Positions 58,817 to 64,000 of a stretch of 64,000 nt of DNA are shown here, one piece after another. This DNA comes from Symsagittifera roscoffensis (Eukaryota; Xenacoelomorpha; Acoela; Convolutidae). Position 1 is the stretch's first letter. Each line of letters opens with the position of its first letter. Below the pieces are notes generated by a model. It did not search any database. It saw only the letters and a list, made by a program, of their open reading frames with translations, and was not told where the DNA came from. A program made the translations under genes and the position numbers. The stretch covers positions 50,713,581-50,777,580 of the forward strand of contig NC_087066.1 in assembly GCF_963678635.1 (NCBI RefSeq), written 5' to 3'.

Positions 58817-59009
58817 CGGGTTGTTGAAGAATGAAATGAAAGAAGTGAATATAAATGACAGGACGAACTAAGTTTCACAAAAGTACCAGTTAATTATTTA
58901 CAGACTAATTAAATAGTTTGAGATCACTAGTTGACCTTGTCTGAGTTTAATCAGCTTTGATTTTGATTCAATTAATCTGTCTTACCTTGTGATGGTCTGA
59001 CCTCAACAA
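58817..59009 (-). repeat. Copia-like partial LTR after the gag deletion
   Basis: TGTTGAAGAATG...GACCTCAACA. It lacks the outer part of the full LTR. The flank to its right (ATTAAAAAGTCATATTAAAAACTAAACATTTG) is the same as that to the right of the 5' LTR at 63970, so this is a duplicate of that locus and not an independent insertion. Confidence 0.8.
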
Positions 59010-59244
59010 TTAAAAAGTCATATTAAAAACTAAACATTTGTTAGTTTAAAAATATAATAAAATTCAAAATTCAAAATGAGACAAATACAGCCCAAACCTT
59101 TCATCTTACACTGAATTTGCAAGGAAAAACTCAGTTTAAATTTTTTGAAGCATTTGATGATAATGGGAATTACACACAGCTACAAAAAATTTTTTTTTCG
59201 ATTTTACTTGGTGGTTGGCGTTTTTACGCCACCCTTCCATACGA

Positions 59245-59258
59245 GCGCGCTAGCGCGC
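59245..59258. repeat. CpG-rich palindrome GCGCGCTAGCGCGC
   Basis: A 14-bp perfect palindrome with eight G+C-only CpG steps, in an otherwise AT-rich region. Confidence 0.9.
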
Positions 59259-59523
59259 GAGTTCCATCGATCCAAAAGGAACAGCTGTGTTGCTAGTTTT
59301 TAACGTTACGCCGATGGCCCATACAAGCCTGTTCTTGCAAACGAATCATGATTTTTTCCTCGGGTTTTTTCCATTGTAACTGGCTTGGGAAGTAGAGCAG
59401 ACGACTCTTCCCAGATTTTTCATGAAAATTCCTGGTTTCGAGCTTTTCCACTTTTTCTGAGAAAAATGGTATTAATTAAGTTAAAACATGAAAATTTTAT
59501 TTTTGTTCAAAGCAACGGTAAGA

Positions 59524-59597
59524 TGGTCTGAAATATGTGTTCAGCACTGCCAGGCGTGGGGTTCCTGGTTCGAGCCCCAGCGGAAACAAAAAAATTT
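59524..59597 (+). repeat. tRNA-like sequence with a good B box
   Basis: GGTTCGAGCCCC near 59567 matches the Pol III B-box consensus GGTTCGANNCC, with GCGTGGGGTTCCTG just before it. The A-box is poor and no cloverleaf can be drawn. It is probably a SINE or a decayed tRNA. Confidence 0.35.
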
Positions 59598-59984
59598 TAT
59601 CCATTTTTTTCATGTGATATAGAATATCTTTTAAGCTAAAAAATATATTGTTATGCGGTCTTCGCTCTGATCGCTTATTTCACAAGCTGAAGGCTGTCAG
59701 TACAAATTTTGGGTGGTAGTTAATGATTGGAGGAAATCTATTTTTTTCCTAATTTTGCCCGTTTGTGCCTTTTTTGCTTCTGTGACGAAATAATTCAACA
59801 TTGTAGTCTTGTATTGTGTACCAAACCTTGTAGTCTTGTATTGTGTCAGTGGATAGGCAGCAACCGTAGTGAAAAGGAAAAAATGTGATTAATAAACCAC
59901 AGGTTGCAAATGGAGCCTCCGATTGAGGTATGAAACTAATTTTTTCATTTTTTTTTGTTTTGATCGATTTGAAATTTTTTTTAA

Positions 59985-60655
59985 AATCTCGTTTAAAAAT
60001 AATTAAACTCTTTTTGGGTAGTAGCAATTGGAAATGGCAACTGTCAGGGAACAGTAAAGTATCAGAAAAGATGTTCCAATATTAAAAAAGTTTTTTTTTT
60101 CAATATTTTTAGAACAATTTTACTTCTTCAAAAAATTCCTCCAAACCTAAGAGCTCATTTACTTCGGCAGTTCCGTAGCCCCGCAGGGCTGCTGCGGAAA
60201 CTGCCACAGACAGTCACATGTACAGCATCCTCCTCTCACATCGTTTGTTGAACAATTGTTTGGCTTCAGCCTAACCAACAGGCAACGTTGCGCATTTAGT
60301 TAGAGCGCTAGCCTCGAGATCCACAGGTCTGGGGTTAGAATCCCGCTGTGAGCCGATCAGAAAAACTTTTTTTTTCAAACAAAAATTGTATCAAAGTCAC
60401 TGATGATGTGCAAACAGCAAATAACCAAGAACCCCGGTTGCGCCTCGGGCCCTGACCCTGCAAGGTTTGCATCTATTGTTTTTGTAAACTGATGTAAACA
60501 TTCAACGAGTTGCACAAATGATTGCGAAAATTAGCAAGACTATTCAATTTGAGGCACATATCTAAATGTTTCGGCTGCCATTTAACCGATCTTCAGTTGT
60601 TTTCGGCTAAGAAACTTTTCATGAACTTGAAGTTTCGAAGTATCTAGTTTTATGG
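59985..60655. mobile_element. Inserted repeat containing a tRNA-like SINE, copy 2
   Basis: Repeat of 56427-57105 with scattered substitutions. The tRNA-like head (GTTAGAGCGCTAGCC, GGGGTTAGAATCCCGC) is at about 60290-60355. It again adjoins the same point of the copia element (60663). Confidence 0.7.
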
Positions 60656-60662
60656 TTAGTAC

Positions 60663-62830
60663 AAACAGAAGTCGTTGCTGCTTCTAGTGAACCTTTCATC
60701 AAGTAGGAAAGTGCTCAGTGTCTGGTACCAATCTCTTCGTGCCTGTCGCAGCCCGTAGAGACTTCGCTGTAGCAAGTACCCTTGGCTGTCACCGCTGCTG
60801 AACCCCTATGGCTGCTCCATGTACACTACCTCTGCTAGCGAAGAGTTGAGGAAGGCTGACTTAGCATCCATCTGCTGAAATACAAGATTATCTTGTGCCC
60901 CTAGCACCAGCAGTATCCTCTTTGTTTCGGGTTTACAGGTTGGAGCAAATGTCTCATTGAAGTCAAGTCCTTCCATTTGCATGAACCTTTTTACTACATA
61001 TCGGGCTATGAACCGCTCCACTTGTCCCATCGCATCCCTCTTCACAGCAAGAACTCATCGTCCAGGGATAATTTTTCGAGATTTTGGTCTATCAACAAGT
61101 GTCCATGTTCCCAAGCCTTCTAGAGACTTCACCTCTAGAGCCATTGCTGCCAGCCACTGCTCCTTTTCGTGTCCAGACACTGCTTCTGAATAGCCCCTTG
61201 GCTCTTGAACTCCAGTCACTGAGGGATGGGTATAGGCCTGTCCGTATCGAATGGGTGGGTTCCTTGTCCTAACGGACAGACCTCTGTAATCGATGACCAG
61301 TAGAATGTGAATCTAGTGCTTCCTCCTCGAACTAACTTTCCCCAGTAGCCCCCACTGAATCTACAGTATCACCCTCAGTTTGTGCGCTTCGTGCTTCGCT
61401 GGTTTTCGTCGTGCTTGGTTGCTCAATATCAATGCACCCCTCGATTGATAGCTCCAGGGTTTGTAATGGTTCACTGTCAACCATGAAGTCAACTGGAATG
61501 ATGTTGTCATTGAAAGTCATGCTTCTTGCTAGCACCACCAGTCTTGTCTCTAGATCCATCAGCAGGTAGGCTTTGCTCTCCTCGTCGTAGTTGATGAACT
61601 CGCTTTTCTTGCCCTTTGGATCCAGTTTCCGTCTGTTGCCTCGATCCAGATAGTACGCCAGGCAACCGAGCACACGCAAATAGCTGACTTTTGATGGTTG
61701 CCCATAGTGCATCGCTGTCTGAGAAAGGCGCTTCTTTTTGCTGGATGTGAGACACAAGTTGCGAACGAACCCTCACAGCTCTCGACATTGCTCGCACCCA
61801 GAACATCTTCGGTAGCTTTGTTTGGGCCAGCAGACATCGAGTCATCTCGGTGATCACTGTGTTGTAGCGCTCTGCTACACCATTCTGTTGGGGAGTATTG
61901 GACACACTGAACTCTTGCTTCACATTGAAGTCTCTACAAAATCTCTTATATGCATTTGACGAATACTCACCTCCATTGTCAGTTCTCAGGCACTTCGGTG
62001 CTCCATGCTCTGCCATAAACTCTTGGAATTTCAGTAGAGCATCACTCTTCTTCACCAGGTACTTGACCACAGCCAGTCGACTGAACTCGTCGATGAAGCT
62101 CAAGGCAGAGCGTGCAACATGCATACTCGGTACTTTAAATGTTCCCTGAATGTCACTGAAGACCTGTTGCCCTACTGCCGATGCTCTACTGTCAGTCTTC
62201 TTGAGCACTGCTACTTCATGCATCTTAAAAGCTGTACACACTTCGCAGAACTCTAGCTTGCGCACATTCACAAGCGATGAAAGATCCTGCTGGTTGAGAT
62301 GCCCCAGTTGTCGGTGCCACAACATTGCATCACTGGTATCCCTTCTTGTTTTTGTCACTAGAGTCATCGGGTTTCCGTTGAACTTGCACTCAAGGAAAAA
62401 AAGCTTGCCGCGCTGCTTCACAGGTAGCTGTCCCCCATCTGGCGCCAGTAGATGTGACGCATCTGCGGCGAAACTGATGCTTGAGCCTCTAGCCAGAGCT
62501 GAGCTCACACTCACCAAGTTCACATTGTAGCTCGGCACAAACAGCTTATTGTGAAAAGTGTAGCTCCTCACAGCATCATGGCAGTCCCTGATCCCCACTT
62601 CCACCGTTCCTTTGCCCTCAGTCATTGACAGCGTGCAGTTGGGGTTCTCCACAGTTGTCCCTTCCATCCAGCTCTCAAAGCTGGAAAATAAAGCCCTATC
62701 GCGCACCGCATGATCAGTGCATCCCGTATCCACAATGAGGTCGTCTCCCTTCATTGAAATTGCAGCACAACAACTGAAGAACCCTGTCCTCCCCTGCTTG
62801 CACTCCCTTGCAAAATGTCCAGGTTGCCTT
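60663..62830 (-). pseudogene. pol: Copia-like Pol: protease, integrase and RT start (third copy)
   Basis: Minus strand. 61507-62754 is a long open 415-aa segment with the protease motif LIVDTGCTDHAV, then the GAG-pre-integrase zinc region (LWHRQLGHLN, FCEVCTAFKMHE), and an intact integrase triad: SDIQG (D), RTDNGGEY (D) and NGVAERYN (E). A frameshift near 61750 leads into 61332-61757 (post-integrase, KKSEFINYDEESKAYLLMDL). The RT start is at 60806-61045 (MDAKSAFLNSS), and the sequence stops at 60663. Its RT start overlaps by about 390 bases with the 3' half at 56027-56419, so the element is split by rearrangement and not by a simple insertion. Confidence 0.85.
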
Positions 62831-63603
62831 CACTTGAAGCACCCTTAATTCTTTGCTCCTGGCTCACCTGTTTCATTCGACCCACTACCTAGAGCACTGG
62901 ATTAACCGCTGTCACTTTTGGATTTGCAGTCATTCGCCATATGACCCTTCAGACCGCACCAATAGCAGCCACTACTTGACACTCCATTCTTCTTCCTCAC
63001 AGCTTCCATGGCTATATGACCATGTCCAGTCCTCTATCCACATCGAGCCTTCCTGTCTGGTAGCCCACTGATCACCATAGCATTGAACAGCCTGTCCGCG
63101 GTTGCTTCTCCAGCTTCGCTCAACCGCGTCATCAGCACTTGACTGCGAACGAAGTAGTCGTCCAGATCCTCCTCTGATCCCAGGCGCAGCTTAGCAAGCT
63201 GACCTACTAGACTGACCGCCGTCGGCTTCTCTACACTGCAAAACTTCTCTTGAAGCAGCTTCCAAGCCTTCGTCTTATCGCCATAGCCATCTGTTCCCAC
63301 GCAGTTGTTCTTAATGTACATCAAAGTGGTGTTGTTGAGCACCAGAGCCAGGTGGGACCACACAGTGTTTCGAGTGTCTTTCCTCTGCTGGATCAACAGT
63401 ACTCGCTCCTGCATCTTGGTATCAGAGGCTGCCTGCTGATCAGCATTCGGACTCTCGGGGAGAGTAGGCTCAGCATCTGGCAGACCATCATTGTCCATCA
63501 CTGTCCTGAACAGGCCCAGGGTGTGCATGAGTGCCACAAACTTTGTTGAACAAGCATGAAAATCTTCAGACTTTTCACGAAAAGCAGCCAGTTTCAAGTC
63601 CAT
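62831..63603 (-). pseudogene. gag: Copia-like Gag with one broken zinc knuckle
   Basis: 63034-63603 encodes a UBN2-type capsid (FREKSEDFHACSTKFVALM, TKAWKLLQEKFCSVE, AMVISGLPDR). Downstream, the minus strand at about 62925-62970 reads CYWCGLKGHMANDC, an intact C-x2-C-x4-H-x4-C knuckle. The next one, near 62810-62850, reads CFK-stop then RQPGHFAREC: the second cysteine codon (TGC) has become TGA, which destroys the knuckle and ends translation. Frameshifts lie between 63034 and 62970. Confidence 0.78.
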
Positions 63604-63677
63604 CGTTGCTTAAGGCTGCTGGCAAAAAGTTAAAAAACTCTGACAGAAAAATAGTACAAGTAAAAAATTAGAAATCT

Positions 63678-63689
63678 GGGCCCATAACC
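63678..63689 (-). promoter_or_regulatory. Copia-like primer-binding site
   Basis: Plus strand GGGCCCATAACC, which is GGTTATGGGCCC on the minus strand, directly next to the end of the 5' LTR at 63690. This is the sort of PBS that many copia-type elements show. Confidence 0.7.
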
Positions 63690-63969
63690 TGTGACGATTC
63701 AGAGTTAGAGCAACTAGGATTAAGAGCTGGGGTTAGAAACTGAATCTGAGGTTTGGACTGAGGATTTAGAAAAAGCAGTGATTGTTGAAGAATGAATTGA
63801 AAGAAGTGAATATAAATGACATGACAAACTAAGTATCACAAAAATACCAGTTAATTATTTACAGACTAATTAAATAGTTTATGATTACTAGTTGACCTTG
63901 TCTGAGTTTAATCATCTTTGATTTTGATTCAATTAATCTGTCTGACCTTGAGATGTTCTGACCTCAACA
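63690..63969 (-). repeat. Copia-like 5' LTR
   Basis: About 280 bp, with minus-strand ends TGTTGAGG and CGTCACA. It matches 54603-54878. Right flank ATTAA; left flank of the 3' LTR ATAAA, so no exact target-site duplication is seen. Confidence 0.83.
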
Positions 63970-64000
63970 ATTAAATAGTCATATTAAAAACTAAACATTT

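Larger units (their letters stand above)
59010..59984. other. Flanking AT-rich DNA inside the duplicated segment
   Basis: Contains a CpG-rich perfect palindrome at 59245-59258 and a tRNA-like box-B sequence near 59563. No gene was seen. Confidence 0.5.
56427..62373. repeat. Tandem duplication of about 3.56 kb
   Basis: 56427-58817 and 59985-62373 match in order (the 57110 landmark ACAAACAGAAGTCG recurs at 60661, a shift of about 3555). Each copy consists of the SINE-bearing insert plus the RT-to-integrase part of the copia element. The copies differ by substitutions and by the gag deletion in the first. Confidence 0.82.
54603..63969 (-). mobile_element. Ty1/copia-like element, rearranged
   Basis: LTR, PBS, gag, protease, integrase, RT, RNase H, PPT and LTR are all present on the minus strand, but the element is broken by the SINE-bearing insert and a roughly 3.56-kb duplication. 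LTR-to-LTR span is about 9.4 kb, nearly twice the family norm of about 5 kb, and the duplication and insert explain the excess. Confidence 0.83.

Overview
This is a repeat-dominated stretch of an invertebrate animal nuclear genome. The evidence is metazoan retroelement families (Penelope-like, Ty3/gypsy-like, Ty1/copia-like and a LINE), AT-rich non-coding DNA, a very long satellite, and one host-like gene start that has a splice donor. I cannot fix the phylum. The Penelope ORF resembles proteins I recall from cnidarians, and the other elements would fit a crustacean equally well. There are no bacterial genes, operons or CRISPR arrays.

Layout. 1-2.9 kb: an open Penelope-like retroelement ORF with a reverse transcriptase (RT) split by a PHD finger and a C-terminal GIY-YIG endonuclease, followed by three perfect palindromes. 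4.07-4.35 kb: four copies of a 69-bp minisatellite. 5.1-17.1 kb: a 12-kb higher-order satellite of the 15-mer GGCAGTCTTGGGACA, built as four large units with conserved heads and tails and a 200-N gap. 17.25-22.2 kb (+): gypsy copy A, gag to RNase H, with frameshifts. 22.2-34.97 kb (-): gypsy copy B with gag, protease, RT, RNase H, a deleted integrase and a macro-domain-like ORF, then about 6.4 kb of decayed coding sequence that includes two SGNH/GDSL-hydrolase-like modules. 35.07-43.86 kb (+): gypsy copy C, the inverted partner of B, which keeps an integrase remnant. B and C form a giant imperfect palindrome centred near 35.0 kb. 44.0-46.5 kb (-): a decayed LINE. 46.5-54.6 kb: AT-rich host DNA with a lipocalin-like first exon at 49.64 kb, a roughly 300-bp (TCA)n tract in its intron, and two copies of an unclassified dispersed repeat. 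54.6-64.0 kb (-): a Ty1/copia-like element with both LTRs, PBS and PPT, broken up by a roughly 3.56-kb tandem duplication that carries a tRNA-like SINE.

How it fits together. Almost every coding region is a retroelement in some stage of decay, and only the Penelope ORF is uninterrupted. The most unusual content is the accessory set attached to the gypsy lineage: a TARG1/OARD1-like macro domain downstream of integrase in both arms, and SGNH-like modules downstream of that. The PHD finger between RT motifs B and C of the Penelope element is also unusual. The lipocalin start is the only convincing host gene.
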